DNA from: Latrodectus hesperus
Taxonomy: Eukaryota; Arthropoda; Arachnida; Araneae; Theridiidae
Assembly: GCA_037975125.1 (NCBI GenBank)
Contig: JAJQOW010000242.1
Span: 1 to 64,000 of the forward strand
Reading direction: 5' to 3'
DNA: 64,000 nt
Notes under the pieces: model-generated
Databases searched by the model: none
Seen by the model: only the letters and a program-made list of their open reading frames with translations
What the model was told of the DNA's origin: nothing
Made by a program: the position numbers and the translations under genes
Shown: in pieces, positions 33,018 through 47,576 of the stretch
How the letters are laid out: each line of letters starts with the position of its first letter
Position numbering within the stretch: the first letter of the stretch is position 1

Positions 33018-36000
33018 ATGTCAGTAAATGAAGTTTTTAATCATAATTTGAATCAGATTGAAAGAAAGAAACGGAAACTTCTTGAAGAATACGATAATAG
33101 TGAGCTATAAATTATATATTTTATTATTTTCATTATTAATTTGTGTTAGTTATTGTGAGGGAAAAAACATTTGTATACCTAGTTATTTTGCGTTTAACAC
33201 ATTTAATAATTATCAAGAATTTTAAGCAAATAAGAATGCAAAATCCATTCACCCACAAATTAACATTTTTAACATTCTACTCCATATTTATTTTCAAAAA
33301 GTGAAATTAATATTTATGGAAAATACTCAAATGTTGTCAATACTTGATGTACATTAATTTTTACATGCAACATTTGCATGAATTTAACTTAAATAATTAC
33401 TTGTTATTTCCAAGGTATTTAATATATTAATTGCTTATGCATTATATAATCCTATGTTGACCCATCACTTCAAGATAGCAGAAGAAAGATGTCAAAATTA
33501 TCCCAAAAATATTATCCACAACTAAATAAAAATTTATAAGAGAAGGCATATTCAATGCACATGTCAAAGAGAAGCACATTTTTTAAGCAATAGTATAAAA
33601 ACAAAAGCAATGAATTTTCAGTACTTACGTATTTTACCTTTGACTTTTGTTGCAAAAATAATGTGTACCTAAATGTTGCAGTTTATTGATTATATCCACT
33701 ACTTATCTTTATTATATTTAAACTCTTATTTTGAAAGAGTTCAGTTTTTAGCAAAATAAAATTATGTTTTGACTCTTCAATATTTAATAGTAACACATAA
33801 ACTTATTAATGACAAATATTCAAGTTACTACAAATTTTCTGATAGATGGACATGAACATGAAATTTTCATACAGTAAATAATACGATGCAATTCAAAAAT
33901 AGTATCACTTAATGCTATTCTCATTATATTGATATGTAGTGTGTCAGTAACATGAATGATAACATTTTTAAAATTGTTAAAAACAAAGATATAAGCTACT
34001 TTAACTTCTAACCTTATTTTGCTTATTGTTAGTTGATAGGACATCTCTTTAAGGTAGACAGTACCATTCTCCAGTCTAGCTGCAATTGAACAATTATTCA
34101 GGTTCCTTGTTTTCAAGTTTAGCTTTGTGAGTTTGATTATCACTTGGGCAGGGATGTTTATAGTGGTTCAGGATTTGCTGTAAATTGCAAATCCTGGTCT
34201 AATGACGACCTAGTATGCAAAGTATGACCTTTGAGCATTTTCTTGAATTTATTATTCTTAGCAATTATTTGGATAGCCAAACTGACACATCAAAAATTGA
34301 AAGTTTCCTTTGTCTCAATATTTGATTTGTTCTTATAAAAAAGTTAACATATTTATCTTTCTCCATAAAATTCTGCAGAAGTTGCTTCCAAAATAGTTGA
34401 GGTACTCACATATTCTTTAAGCTAGACTTAATTTCCTTCTTAATTTTTTTAATGAACTATTATTCTAAATTGAAACTATGAACAAAACTTAAAATGAACG
34501 AATCCCTTTTCTGAAGAAAAATGAGAATTTGATATGTAAATTAATTTTAATATACATTTCTGAAAGAATGATTGTTAATGCATCCCTATTTTTCAAATAT
34601 TTTCTTATATTGATTGAGTTTTGTTTTATCATTTGCTTTTCATGTCTTTTTTGTCCTTGCTGTTAACATTAAGACTTAAAAAAAACCAAGTAAATTTAAG
34701 CATGCTGTAAAAAAAAAAAAAAAAAGAAATGTAAGTCCTCAATTATGTGATTGTGAATGTTGCACAACTTGGTGACTTTTATATGAAAGTGTTGATTGTG
34801 TACTTGTCTGAAAATGAATATAATACCTGTAAGCAAAAGAAAGAAATCAATTTAATATACATCAGTTTATTCACATTAGATTGAGCAAGATTTCTATAAT
34901 AGCTATTACAGCTACTCTTTATATTTTCTATAATCTAGTAACTGTACTAGTAATAGTCTTGTACAGGCGATATTCTATAATCGCCTGTACAGTTATTATT
35001 ACTTTTTCATATTCTGTAGTTATAATGGATTTGTAATTTGTTATAGATGTCAGAAAAAAAGCTAATGTAGAAATCAATTGTTTAATGCCCAAATTGTATC
35101 CAGTAATAGGAGATGAGTATTATAGACCGGTAGAAACAGGTATTCTTCTATCCCTTTCTTAAATTTTTTAACTCTTTTGTTGCTTATAATTATTTACTAA
35201 TTAATTCTGCGTCCAATAATTAATTAGGAAACTAAACTTGTACATGCTTTTTCATGTTTGAATAATTCATTCTTAGTTAAAATAAAAACTTGCTTACTTT
35301 CTTACTGTAAAAAACTTCTTACTGTAAAAGCTTAAAACTGTAAACTTCTTTCTGTAAAAACTTGCTTACTTTTGAAATAATATAATTATCACACACATTT
35401 AATAACGATGCAATTTATTATATGTTACAGTTATTATTATTATAATCCTGGTAATCTCTTTAGTCAGTGTTATTAGTAGTTGATAATTTTTATATAAATG
35501 CTGTTAATCAAGCACTTATGTATATATACATACACAACCATAATATAATTTTATTATTTTATAAATTATTTTATAAATAATAAATTTATAATTATTTTAT
35601 AAATAAATTTTAATAATCATTTCATTACGTATTTAATATAAATAACATGGTAAGATAATACTTTAACCCAATGATTAAAGTATTATATTTAGATTTATAC
35701 TAATATTCATTGTTATATTTTAAATAGATATTATTAAATTATGCCTGTATCATCACTTTAGAATATAAAAAAATATAAATCATAATCATTTTATTTTTAT
35801 ATTGTTTTTATATAAATTATTTTAAGGCTTTATAATTTTTAAGAATTTCATTCTGCATGAATTCCATTGATTTTTGTCGCTTGCATATAATATTAGGAAA
35901 CTATCATTCTATTCTGAAGAATTTTCTTCTTGAGTATCTTACAATGAGTTATTGATATTTAGAGATTCAGTTTTAACATTTTTTAAATACCTCACTATAT

Positions 36001-39000
36001 AAACTTAACAAAGTTAAAAAGAAGTAATGTAAGATATATTTAACATTATGTGTTAAAAAAATTTTGAATTTCATTGTACATATTGTATGTTTGCCACAAA
36101 TCATCTGATAAAAAGAGCATTCCATACCAAGAAAGCTTTTAAAATGTTTTGTTAGAAACGAAGTTCATGTTTTGTAAAGTAAACAACAAATGGGGGTGAA
36201 AGTTTTCACAACTAAGATGACATTTTTCAACTATAACAAGCTTTGTCCAATTACATTTAAGAATGAATGTTTCCTTACAAAATAATCCTAGTACCTGTAA
36301 TGCATTGGATTTGTTGACATTTTGGGAGGGTGACTAAATTTGCAACCTAGGCCTCAACCTACAAGTTAGTATGGGTGCCAAACCTATAGATTATTGCACC
36401 AGATGGATTCGCTCAGCAGTTCTATAACGTATTCCAAAATGAGCGATTCAGTTGCAGTTTTAGTAAACCTTGAAGCTTATACTTTTTATTTTTAAGTGGT
36501 TTTGTGTGTGAAATTGTGATTACTTTCTCACATTTTTAAAATTAATTAGATATTATAATTTTGTAATTTATTTTTATTTATTTTTTCTTTTCTTTATTTA
36601 TTTATTTTGAAAATTAAATTTATATTTTTGAAAGCTATTTACGAATATCATATTATCAGCATTATATATTTTGGATTAGTTGCTAGAAATATTTATACAA
36701 ATTATATGTTTGTGCATATGATGCAAAACTTTTTATTCTTTTACTTTAAAAAAGGCCTTGTGTAAAATATGCTACTGTGAGTTATATAGAGGAAAAGGTA
36801 GTAATTTTGTTGTGAGTTCCAACTTTTGCTTCAATTTTATTAAAGCTTAAACTAACAAATGAATGCTGCGAAAAAATTGTTTTTGATTTAACTACAAATC
36901 ATTATTTACTGATGTGAAAAAGAAATCTTAAAAGTACCTATTTAATGTTTCAGAAAATAGGCCTTCTTTCATTGTCAGCTTAAAGATTATTGCATTATAC
37001 TTCAAACTTTTTGGTTTTTAATAATATCATCAATAAATGGTTGTTATTGATGAAAAACTTTTACTGCCATAATTTGCTATAGACCAATTAATAAATGTAT
37101 AATCAAGAAGAAATTACCATTGTACGTGTATGTATAATGTTCAAACATTAGAGAAGTGTGAAATTCTAGAAATAAAAGATAAAGCTGGTAGTTGATTGAT
37201 CTTTCATAAGTCTATGTTTGTAGTGGCTCGGAATCCATTTTAAGTTGTAAGTCTTGGTCATATTTGGTCTCATGTTCAAGAAATCACTAGCCAAAACTGA
37301 AAAGGACTATGAATGACTTTATTTTATACTTTTATAAGAAGGTTCTTGATGATTGGTGTTACTTTGATCTGTTGCTTGATGGAGAATGAAATGAATAACA
37401 TTTTATTCATCATCAAGTAGTAGACCATAACATGATTTAATTTATATGTATATGATTTATATATATCACAACAAAAATTATTACTTGTTATTTTTTCATT
37501 GAAAAAAAGATGAGATATTTTCCACTTGACTATATTCTTCCTTGTATTTCAAAATATAGATCTCTAAGTAAACCAGTACTTTTTCTTTATTAAACAGTTT
37601 GGTTTTATTTTTCTAGAGATGGCAATCAATTGTGAATGAGTTACTAGAATTACATTTATTCCCTTGATATTTTCACTTTTTCATTGTCGATAGAAAATTT
37701 GTATTTCCATTTGGTTCTATTATATATAGTATATATTTACATAGTTACATTTATATCTATTTACACAGTTGCTAATATTTTCATTTATCCTAAACAGCTG
37801 ATTGCATATATCTTAGTATTATAATTTAAGAGGATAATTACTAAATATCTTCTTCTTTATTGGCAGTATAGCCCAATGTAGACCTTAGCCTAATGTACAA
37901 TATTCTTCCAAACTGTACTGTCCCTGAATTTAATTCTTCAAGTGATTAAAGTTTTAAAATTGTTCACGACATCATCAAGCCACCTTATCCTTGATCTCTC
38001 TTTTAACTTATTGCAAGATAAATGGTTAAGATTGGGTTTTCAATGCAAGATCTTAATTACTTGATTGTCAAGTAATCTCTCAATGTGCACAGACCATGAA
38101 AGTCTTTTGTCTTTGATGAATCTTACTATATTTTTATGATTGGTAAATGCTTCCAAATTATCATTATAGTTAAAGGCTTGAGCAGTTATTATTTAATTCT
38201 AATTGATCAAAATTTTTTTCAATGTATTTTCTGTCCAACAATTATTAAGTCATTTATGTCTTTTTCTTTTAAAGTCCAAGTCTTGCAAGATTACAAAATA
38301 TTAAAGAAAATTAATTATTTGGCAATTTGTAGAATCATTTTAAAGTATTTTTTGATCAATTATTACATTTTTACATTAATATACATTTATTTATAAAAAT
38401 TTGTTATTAAATTATATTTTAATAAATAGGTTGATTGATTCTTATAATTTTTGTCCTTACAGAAAAAATGTTTGTTGGTAAAATAATTTCTAAAAAAGAA
38501 ACATCTCGTCTTATAAAGTAAGCTGAGCTCTTTTTATATTACATTTTTTAAGAATGTCACTCTTTACAATTTAATTATATTTTGAAGATTCAAATTTCTG
38601 TTATATCCATTGTTTCCATAGGGAAATATCAGCTGTGTTCCCATTCGAAGGGACTCATTTGAAGAGAGTTAGGTGGACAAAAGAAAAGGGTAAATTGCTT
38701 TATTTTATTATTTTTGTCAATTGCAAAAATTTATTCATTTGTATTAAAGTTTATGTCTTATAATGTGCAGTTTAACATGTAATAAAGTGCATTCTAATGC
38801 AAAATATCTCAAAAAGTGGGTAGTTATATTACAGTTTTAACTATCAGAGTTTAATAGTAAGGAAACATTGATAATTTTGTTTTCAACCACATTCGTGGTT
38901 TAATTTGGATGGTTGTCATTCCAACTACTTTTTCTCAATGGGGTAGATTTGTCTAATTTTTTATTAAGGGTTTTATTTCACCAATTTTATTAAAAAATGG

Positions 39001-42000
39001 ATTTATTAATGAAATCCTGTTAATTTCCAAAAAATATGAAATTAAAAGGAAATAAAAATAAATTTGCAATATATATATATATTATCCAAAAAAGTCCATA
39101 AAATTTTTATAAATTAAGGTTAAAATTTCATATCATTTTTTGCAGTATCTTTAAATTTTTCTTTTAGTTCTGCAATTTGTGTTTTATGATTTTTATCTAA
39201 AGTATATCTTTTCTGAATTCATTTATTCACATCCCTTTTAATTAAGATGCAACAATTATTAAAACTGTGTGAGGGAACTGTTAGTATATTAACTCATTTT
39301 CAAACTATTTTATGAAATTAATGGAGTACAATAATAAGGTTATTACCATAGTAAACAAATGCTTATTAGTCTTCATATAATGTAAATAATTGCTTTTATT
39401 TGCGTGTGTTTAATACTTTTGAAAATGAACTGATAAGCAAATTGTTTTCTCCTCCTTTTTCTAAAACTATTGAAAAGCATTTTAATCTTTATTAAGATCA
39501 ATCTTTATTTATTTTTTAATATCTGATAATATGTATCAGTATTTTTACTATGCTTTATTAACTTGATGTTATAATTTAAAAATAATAATGTTACAGATAA
39601 ATTTCAGTAATTAATTCCTTAATTTCTTTTCAGATGTCTTTGAAATACTGCTTAGGCCATTACGGGTTAATGAAAAGGTTGAAGCTTCAAATTCATATCC
39701 CCTTTCATATATTCTTGGTGAGGCTAATATAAATACTACTGGTTTAACAGACTCTGCAGTGGTATTAGATATACCAAAAAATGCTGCATTGACATATAAA
39801 CAATTTCAGGAATCAGCTAAATTTTGGCCTCTGCAATTTAGAGAAAATAAACAGTGAGTTAAATTTATTTTTATTTTGATTTTGATTTCCTCCTACTATA
39901 TAAAATATGTTACATTTACCTTTTAAATTTGTAAATTAACTTTTTCGATCTGTAGCTTAATTAAATTTATATAATTTGAATTTTAAAGATGAAAAACTTT
40001 TGATATCTATTAATATTATTTATGTAAAAATAATTGGATTTTGTTAATTACTAATATTAGATTTTCTAAAATAATAATAAAATGTTTTTCATAAAAAAAT
40101 TTTATTCAGTACATTTCAGACTTTTATTTATTTACTTTTATATTAATGCATTTTTTTATACAATGAATTATTACCAAGAACATTGTAATTGCATTCTCAT
40201 TGATATTGCTTAATTTTATCTGCTAATATTTTAGTTTGTGAGATAGAATAAAGAAATCTGATGTCATAATGTTAGCAATTTGTGTTCCTAAAGCACAGGT
40301 CCAAGGTTCAATTTTCAGCCTTAGCAAGGCTGACTCAATCATTCATTCTTTCAGTGATTTGCTAAAATTGAGTACCAAGCATGCTTGGGAAATAAGCTCT
40401 AGATAACTTTAGATTGACCACATAATGCAGGAATATGTAATATTATATAATCTGGACATATGTCTCACACCCCAAGATCCTCAGTTAAGAAAGCAAATAT
40501 GATTTCTGTAAGCTTCTTGCATTCCAATGAGTTACAATAACTATGCATGAGCTCAAAGTGACTTAGAAATGCAATAAGTATGTAGTCAAATTTTTGCTTT
40601 ACTAAATTTGAATAAAATGTCTCATTACCTTGTGTGATATGAATCTTCAAATCAAAGCTGGTAGATTGCAGAAAGAGTTATTTTCAAGTCTTTGAAGAAA
40701 ACAAAATACATAAAATTTCAATATGCATGTTAATATTAATATGAAGATCAGTATGTTAAATTAACATAATGAAAAAAGTAGGAAAATTTTATAAGTGATT
40801 TTCTAAAGGCATCATAAATATTAGAAATAATTATCTTTATAAAATTCTTACGCATATTTTTTATTCTCGTCTTTTCAAACATTTTATGATTTTCATTTCC
40901 TTATTCATAGACTACATAAATTTATCAATCTATCTATGTATATTTTGAATTTTGCTTATTAGCTGTTAGTGAATATACAATTTTTAGAATCACAAATTCC
41001 TTTCAGAAGTTTTGATGCTTTTGGTTTCAATTCCCACCTTGAATTGAGAATGTTTTTAATAGTTTAAAATACACCTAAAACTATAGGCCTCAAACAAATT
41101 ACTCCTGCTATTAAAAAAGTTACTATATTGCAGCACGTAAAGGAAACTAAGTAGTTCATCAATTTAATGATGTTAATTTGTTTCAATAGCAGATTTTTAT
41201 GTAATAAATTAATATAGAAAATGCTATATAATAACTAACATTATATATTAGGACAAAAGGAGAAAATTGTTTCATTGTATGTTCAACATAAGTTTTAAAA
41301 TTTCATTTTTTTTGTAACTTATTTAATCTTATTGTATAAAATTAAAAGATAATCTTTAAATTACAATAGTATTTGCATTTCTTAAAAAATATATAATTTT
41401 TTCTTTTCCAGCATAGAAAAGGTTTTAAAAGATGAATTCTTCACAGACAGTGAAAAGACTAACATTGCAATGTTCACAAAAATGTGCATAAGTGCTGCTA
41501 ATTATGGTGATGTATGGTTTATTTCAGCTAATATTATTTAATATTTTTAGTGTGCAGACATTTAGATATTAGTCATAAATTTCTATATTTTGTTTTAATT
41601 TTCTAAAATTTTATGACAATTTTTGATGAATATACTTTGGGAAATCAAGAATTTTAAATAATTTTGGGGTATTAACTGAATATAAATTTGATTTTAGGAA
41701 AACAGAAAAAATTATCTTTTATTCTTTACTTTCTTTGAGATAATTTAAAAAATTTAAAATAATCAGTATCAGAATTCATTAATGTAGTTGGACAGTTTGT
41801 TTGATACACAAATTTCAATATCTCACAAAAATATCTAATAGAAGTGATATTTTCTTGAATTATACATATTTCAATAATACATTATTATTGAAATGTGAAT
41901 AATTGTAATATTTTCTAGATTCTTATAAATAAATTTGAACAAATTTATTTAGAAAAACTTTAGAAAAATGATTGAATTGATTATTTATGAGTATGTTAAC

Positions 42001-45000
42001 AAAATTGTGATAATAGTCTTACCTTTCTTTTCTTTTACATTAATTTTAAATGTATGCTATTCTTTGATTTCTTTTGTAAAAATTCCAACTCTTACCGCTT
42101 TTTTGCTTATTAAAAATTTTTATTTATGAGTTTAACAGAAAATTTAGAAATAAAAATATGTATGTCTTACAAGGAGATTAATAATATAAATTAAATTATA
42201 TATATCATGTTTTAATATTTGAAAAAAGGAGCAAAATAAATTTTGAAATTAAAACTTTAATTATTCTTTAAAACTAAATTAACTATCTGGAATTATTATC
42301 TGACACAGAACTTAAAAATATTTTTAAAAATAAATAAAAATAACTGAAAATTATTTGTGTAAAATAAAAATAAAATATCAAAAATTTAGAAGGAAGCTAC
42401 AGCAAGATTGCATACTTAAACAATAATTGCCTTCGTATAATTAAACCATAATGTAATTTTTAATGCACTCACTTTTAATTTGATAAGATAATAACCATGC
42501 TTAGGGGCTTCATCCAAGAGTTATTAAGCTGAGCTTGGAACTAAATGGTTAGTGATCTTGTCTTCTACTCAAAATCTTGTGTAATCAGTTGCCAGCTTGT
42601 GCATGGGTGTATGTGATTTTTCAAAACTCATTTAAAATTGTAAATTCTTTTTTAGAAAAGGATCTTTCATCCAATAATTGCAAAAGCCAAATTTATTAAA
42701 ATCACAAGATATTCTGTTAAACTCTTTAGACACATTATTAGATTTTAATCTATTTGTTTACAATGTGGTTTATGTTTACATTTCTCTTTCATTACTTTTA
42801 TTCTCTGTGTTCCATTATTTTATGGAAAAAATTCACTCATTCATGATTTTATATAGAATAATTGACAAAAACTGACTGTTATAGAAAAAAGCATCCATTA
42901 TTTTTTATCAACATATATTTATTATTGTATAACAGATTTATAAATATTTTCTTACTCAAATATGCAAATATTCCTTGGGGGGGAAATATCATGAATTATA
43001 GTTTTTTAATTTTCAATGGTGACATATTTTGATAGAAAATAAAAAAATATTTGTTTTCACAAAATATAGTTATAAAAATATTTTAATTTTGTGCAATTTA
43101 TAAATTTATGATTTAAATTTAATGTTTAAACAATGCAATTTTCCAAAGTATTTATGTTTTCTTGTTTTGCAGTTAATTAAGTTATCATATAGTTTTCTAA
43201 GAAATTTATTACAATGAAATATTTGAAACTATAAAGTATTATTTTTAAATGTATAGTACAATTATAGAATATTACAATAAAATACTTTTGTACCAACTAT
43301 TAATAATTTAGGTTGTATGTTAATTGTATTACTTAAAACAGTTGTTAGATATTCTAACTGTTATTTTTTATGTAATTTATATATAACCATAGTTTATTGT
43401 ATTGAAATAAATTTCTTTAGAAAATTCTACTATGTTTACAACATATCTTTTCATTATTATCATGAGTTATGATATAAAAAGCGTTAAAATCTATACTTAA
43501 ATTCTATTAACACATAATTATACATATATATTGTTTAATAATTCTCTATTCATTGGTTTATTTAGTATTTGACTATAAAAATTATGCTATTTTATAGGAG
43601 AAAGTCGGCTGTGTTGTTATAAATCCAGCCACATCTCTTGTAGTTGCCATCTCTCATGATCGACGGCATCATCACCCATTGCAGCATGCAGTTATGGTTG
43701 CAGCTGAATTAGTTGCAAAAAGTCAGGGTGGAGGATCTTGGGATATTGAAAGTAGTTAACTTCATTTTAAAACTTTTTTGGCTTCAAAATTATAAATTCT
43801 TTATTTTTATGTCAGAGATTATTTAATTCCATTTATTAAATGCTAGAATAATCTGAGAAAAGAAATTTTTAAATATGACTGTAATTGTGAAATTATTTCT
43901 TTTTCAGTGGAAATATTTTTAAATACATGCTTAGTTATTATTAATTTAATTTATTTAATATGGTTAATGGATTGTGAACTATATGAAATATATGGAATCA
44001 AAATATATCATTCTAAATAATCATTTAGATCTTTGTGTGCAAATATTAATCTATATGAATAATGTTGCTTCACATTTCTCCTAAATTAAGGAATCACTAT
44101 TTAGTAGTATTTCACAAAAGTATATTGTTTGCAAAAAAATAAAATCCAATTTTTTATATAGAATTTACAAAATTTTTCAATAGTTTTTATTTGTACACTG
44201 TAGCTGTGAAATCATTGTTTGATAAGTATGTTAGAATGATGATTAGACTCAATCTGAGAGTAATCATTTAATGAAAAATTCAAAAAAAAAAAAAAACTAC
44301 AAACTACTATAACTTACTATGTGTATTGTTCCATTTTAAGAGCTGTAAAGCATTCTCCACCAAAATACCACGCTTGTGATTTTTAATTGTCAATGTATAA
44401 CGAAATAACATTTCTTGATAACACTGCATAACATTCCTTTTTAATCAGTCAAACTCACATAGTTGAAAGTTTTTTTTTTTTTTTTTGTTTTTTAATTGTG
44501 TGTTATTTTCTGCTACTTTCTGTTTCTTTCTTAATTTTTTCTTCATTTCATTACTTAAAAATTACCTACTAAAAACTATATGTTGATTTATTCCTAACAA
44601 AGATTTTTTGTTAATAAAAGTTAATATTTAATAGCATGTTTTTTCTCTGTTTAGTGATTTGGCGATGTTTTTGTAGACCATGGAATGTAACATTTTATAA
44701 AGAGTAAACTAATTTATTTTCATCAAATCAGTTTTATTTCAAACATGTAAGTTATTTTATTTAGATATAAAATATCATATTGTGCAGTACAAGTACAAAA
44801 GAAATTAATTTTTTTGGTCCTATTTTACAAAAATATTTTATTTTTCATGATTTCAACAATTTTTAGATATTTTTTATGATTTTTTTAATTTGCATTTATA
44901 TTAAATTAAGCAATACTTTATAAATAATGTAATTTCGTACATCATTAAAAATTCGAAAGTTGCACACATTTAAAAATTTAATGTTATTTTAAAATGTGTC

Positions 45001-47160
45001 ACTATGTAAATGAAAATAATTATTGGAAAAATACATTTACTAGTTTTGTTCATATCCCTAGTCAGAGTATTACATGACTTGCTCATAAGTCAAAATCATT
45101 AAATTTTTATGTGTTCTGACTTAGTGAATTTTAATGAAATAAATAATAAGTTTTTTTAATTTGATTTAGGCTATTTAAAAAAATTATGAAACATAAAAAT
45201 ATTAGTTAAAAGATTATTTTGTAATATTATTTTATTAAAAAACATTAACTATCACAATTTTTGTTTTCCTTTTGGGATTTTTTAGTGGTACTTCAAATTA
45301 CTTAATTATAAAGAGAGTAATTAGATGGTTCACTTTCAAATTTATGGTATTAATTTTCACAAATTTTATGTTTACTTCAAGAAAATTTTTTGATGAAAAT
45401 TTTATTTTATGTTCTAAATAAAATAAAATGGGATTCATAATCCATCTTATAGAAAAAATATTGGAAAAAAACCATTTAATTATCTTTGTACTATTTCTTT
45501 AAAAAAATTTATTTGAAAAATTTAATTAAAATCAAATATTATATTTTTTGTAAATGGATTTATTTTAAAGAACAAAGTAATTATATATTTATTTTATGTT
45601 TCACAAAATTTTCGTGGCTTACCTCTGATTATTTTCCCTATGTTAACATTCAGATTTGACATGCTTGTTTTTGCTCTGTATAATTATGTTACTTCATTTT
45701 AAATGTTTTATTTTTTATTTCTTTTCTTTTTTTCAATGTAGGTGAACATATGTACTACCAGCCTTTTTCTCAAGAAGAAACAGACCAAAAAATAAATAAA
45801 TTGAAAGAAAAATTTCCTGAGAGAGATGTTAAAAAAATGTGCCTTCCGTATTTATGTACAGGTTATGATCTTTACATTTCTAGAGAACCCTGTGTTATGT
45901 AAGTAATCTTTTATCATAAAATATTAATATTTCTTTTTCCCACATTTTTATTAAGATTTAGTGGTATATATTTACAAATTTATTTTGTGAGTTTAATAGC
46001 AGCATTTATTTTTTTCTTTGTTTATTTAATCGCGTGTTTGGTTGTCAAAATATAAATTGGAATAATTATCAAAAAGCATTAATATATTAAGGGTTTGGAT
46101 AACATTCACAAATCATAACATACGTATAACATACTGAAAACATTCATTTATTGGAAAATTTCATGTAATAACTTATTAAGGGAATAACATGTTGTTTGCA
46201 ATAAGTTTATCCCCTTTAACAGGCTCATGACAGATGTTTCTGCATTAATTTGGTGGACATGATGTTTGCATGTCAAAATAAAATAGTGAATCTTTTCTAC
46301 TTTTTTCCCCATTATATATTAGTAAAATGAAGGTATTTGCTTCATAAAAAAAAAGGAATGAATAACTGAACTGAAACTTATACTTTTTTATTTCTTAACA
46401 TATATAGCATGAGGCACATCAGCTCTTAATGTTACACATAATAGCAAATTATAATTAATTAGTATTTGTATTAAATAATAGTTAATTTTTAGTGATTGTC
46501 ATATTTTATTACAAATGTTATGATGGATTCCATATATTATAAACATTGCCTTATTAATATTGTCCAATTTGAAACTAGATACATTTTAACAAAATAAAAG
46601 TAAACATTTAATTTGAAAATTATATTAATATAGTTTTATGTGCCTTTACATTTTTATGCAAATAATTTATTTTACTATTTGAAAGGATATTAATCTACAT
46701 TTTCTGTTTTAGTACAAAATTGTTTCATCTTTATTTTTGAAATTAATCTTATATGATATTTAAAAAAAAAAAGAATTATTTTATTTTGATTATGAATTAT
46801 TTTGCCTAACTTTGAAAATTTAAAAAAAAATTTTTTCAGGATTGCTATAACTAAATTATTTTATCTCATTTTAAAAATTAAATTAAAGCAAAGTCATTTT
46901 TAAGTGTTCTAGGACTTAATGAATTTCTTTATCAAATTTTGAAAATTAAATGAAAGCAAAATTGTTTCAGGTGTGCTATGGCTCTCGTGCATTCTCGCAT
47001 TCGCAGAGTTTTCTATGTGGAGAGTACTCCCTGGGGTGCCCTGGGTAGCCACTGGAAACTGCACCTGCAGCCAGGCTTAAACCACCACTATGATGTGTGG
47101 AAAGTTTCTTTAGAGGAAGGACACCATCCAGTAGAAAATGATGGGAAATCTCCCCTATAA
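33018..47160 (+). CDS. ADAT3: tRNA-specific adenosine deaminase subunit ADAT3, nine exons
   Basis: Non-catalytic subunit of the ADAT2/ADAT3 heterodimer that deaminates adenosine 34 of tRNAs to inosine. Exons: 33018-33099, 35047-35139, 38463-38517, 38622-38689, 39634-39853, 41412-41511, 43598-43751, 45742-45898 and 46971-47160. Every junction has GT/AG, phases agree throughout, and the product is 372 residues, close to the known family length. Residues about 207-370 form the cytidine-deaminase-like fold. At 236-238 it reads HAV, where active enzymes have HAE, the substitution that marks ADAT3 as the inactive partner. The second zinc motif is PCVMC (307-311), and its Met codon is split by the last intron. 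CAMALVHSRIRRVFY and GALGSHWKLH...LNHHYDVW follow, as in ADAT3. The start has G at -3 and no in-frame upstream alternative that I noticed. A polyadenylation-like ATTAAA is at 47221. The first exon, which is short and poorly conserved, is the least certain. Confidence 0.93.
34075..34236 (+). repeat. SINE family B, old copy in ADAT3 intron 1
   Basis: cttgggcagggatgtttatagtgg...cctggtctaatgacg...tatgcaaagtatgacctttgagc follows the SINE B consensus with many changes. Confidence 0.6.
34946..35006. other. Inverted repeat in ADAT3 intron 1
   Basis: gtaatagtcttgtacaggcgat is mirrored by atcgcctgtacagttattattac after an 8-base spacer, giving a 12-bp perfect core and a longer imperfect stem, 40 bp before exon 2. 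Confidence 0.7.
37195..37310 (+). repeat. SINE family B 3' fragment in ADAT3 intron 2
   Basis: tgtttgtagtggctcggaatccattttaag...gtcttggtcatatttggtctcatg matches the second half of SINE B. Confidence 0.65.
37855..38130 (-). mobile_element. LINE C-terminal remnant in ADAT3 intron 2
   Basis: The reversed strand reads LSWSVHIERL, then RIRWLDDVVNNF, then YSLEEYCTLG and GLHWA before stops. This resembles the C-terminus of a widespread RT family (WxGHIxRM...RPRxRWLDDV...W...A). It lies antisense to ADAT3 and is heavily decayed. Confidence 0.6.
40262..40440 (+). repeat. SINE remnant (family G) in ADAT3 intron 5
   Basis: A B-box-like aaggttcaattttcagcc is followed by actcaatcattcattctttcag and gagtaccaagcatgcttggg, a phrase I know from tRNA-derived SINEs of other animals. 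Confidence 0.5.
42520..42660 (+). repeat. Degenerate SINE B-like fragment in ADAT3 intron 6
   Basis: gagcttggaactaaatggttagtgatcttgtcttc parallels the SINE B head gagctggtagccgaatgg...gctcttgccttc. The rest is too diverged to follow. Confidence 0.4.
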
Positions 47161-47378
47161 TGCTAAATTCTTAAATTATATTTTTTAAAAATTGTAAATA
47201 TGTAAATATTTTTATACTATATTAAACTTTTTATTTTGTTTTAATTTTGGTAAGATTTTTTTTCTTTCAATACTGAAAATTACATGTACATGCTTTCAAA
47301 TCTACTCCAATTGTTAACAGTCTTCAGGTCACTCTGCATACAAATAGCGCTCAGTAGACGCTCTTTATTATGGACACT
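47161..47378. other. ADAT3 3' flank
   Basis: Contains the polyadenylation-like attaaa at 47221-47226; otherwise nothing is recognised. Confidence 0.5.
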
Positions 47379-47390
47379 CACGATATTACA

Positions 47391-47564
47391 GCCGATCTGG
47401 TAGCCGAATGGTAGTGCTCTTGCCTTCGGTTCAACAGTTCGTGGGTTCGAATCCCACCTTGGGTATGGATGTGTGTAGTGGTTCGGAATCCACTTTAAGC
47501 CGTAGGTCCCGGTCTAATTAGCCCTCGTGTGCAAAAAATGACCGTTGAGCGACAAACAAACAAA
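47391..47564 (+). mobile_element. SINE family B, full-length copy with TSD
   Basis: gccgatctggtagccgaatgg to gagcgacaaacaaacaaa, 174 bp, with intact B box gggttcgaatcccacc. A perfect 12-bp duplication CACGATATTACA at 47379-47390 and 47565-47576 bounds it. Confidence 0.93.
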
Positions 47565-47576
47565 CACGATATTACA

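Noticed and set aside
33820..34143. Minus-strand frame of 107 codons in ADAT3 intron 1
   Set aside because: It partly overlaps an old SINE B and has no recognisable domain or splice context.
46978..47160. A stand-alone 60-residue gene
   Set aside because: It is the last exon of ADAT3; the true exon begins at the acceptor 46970/46971.
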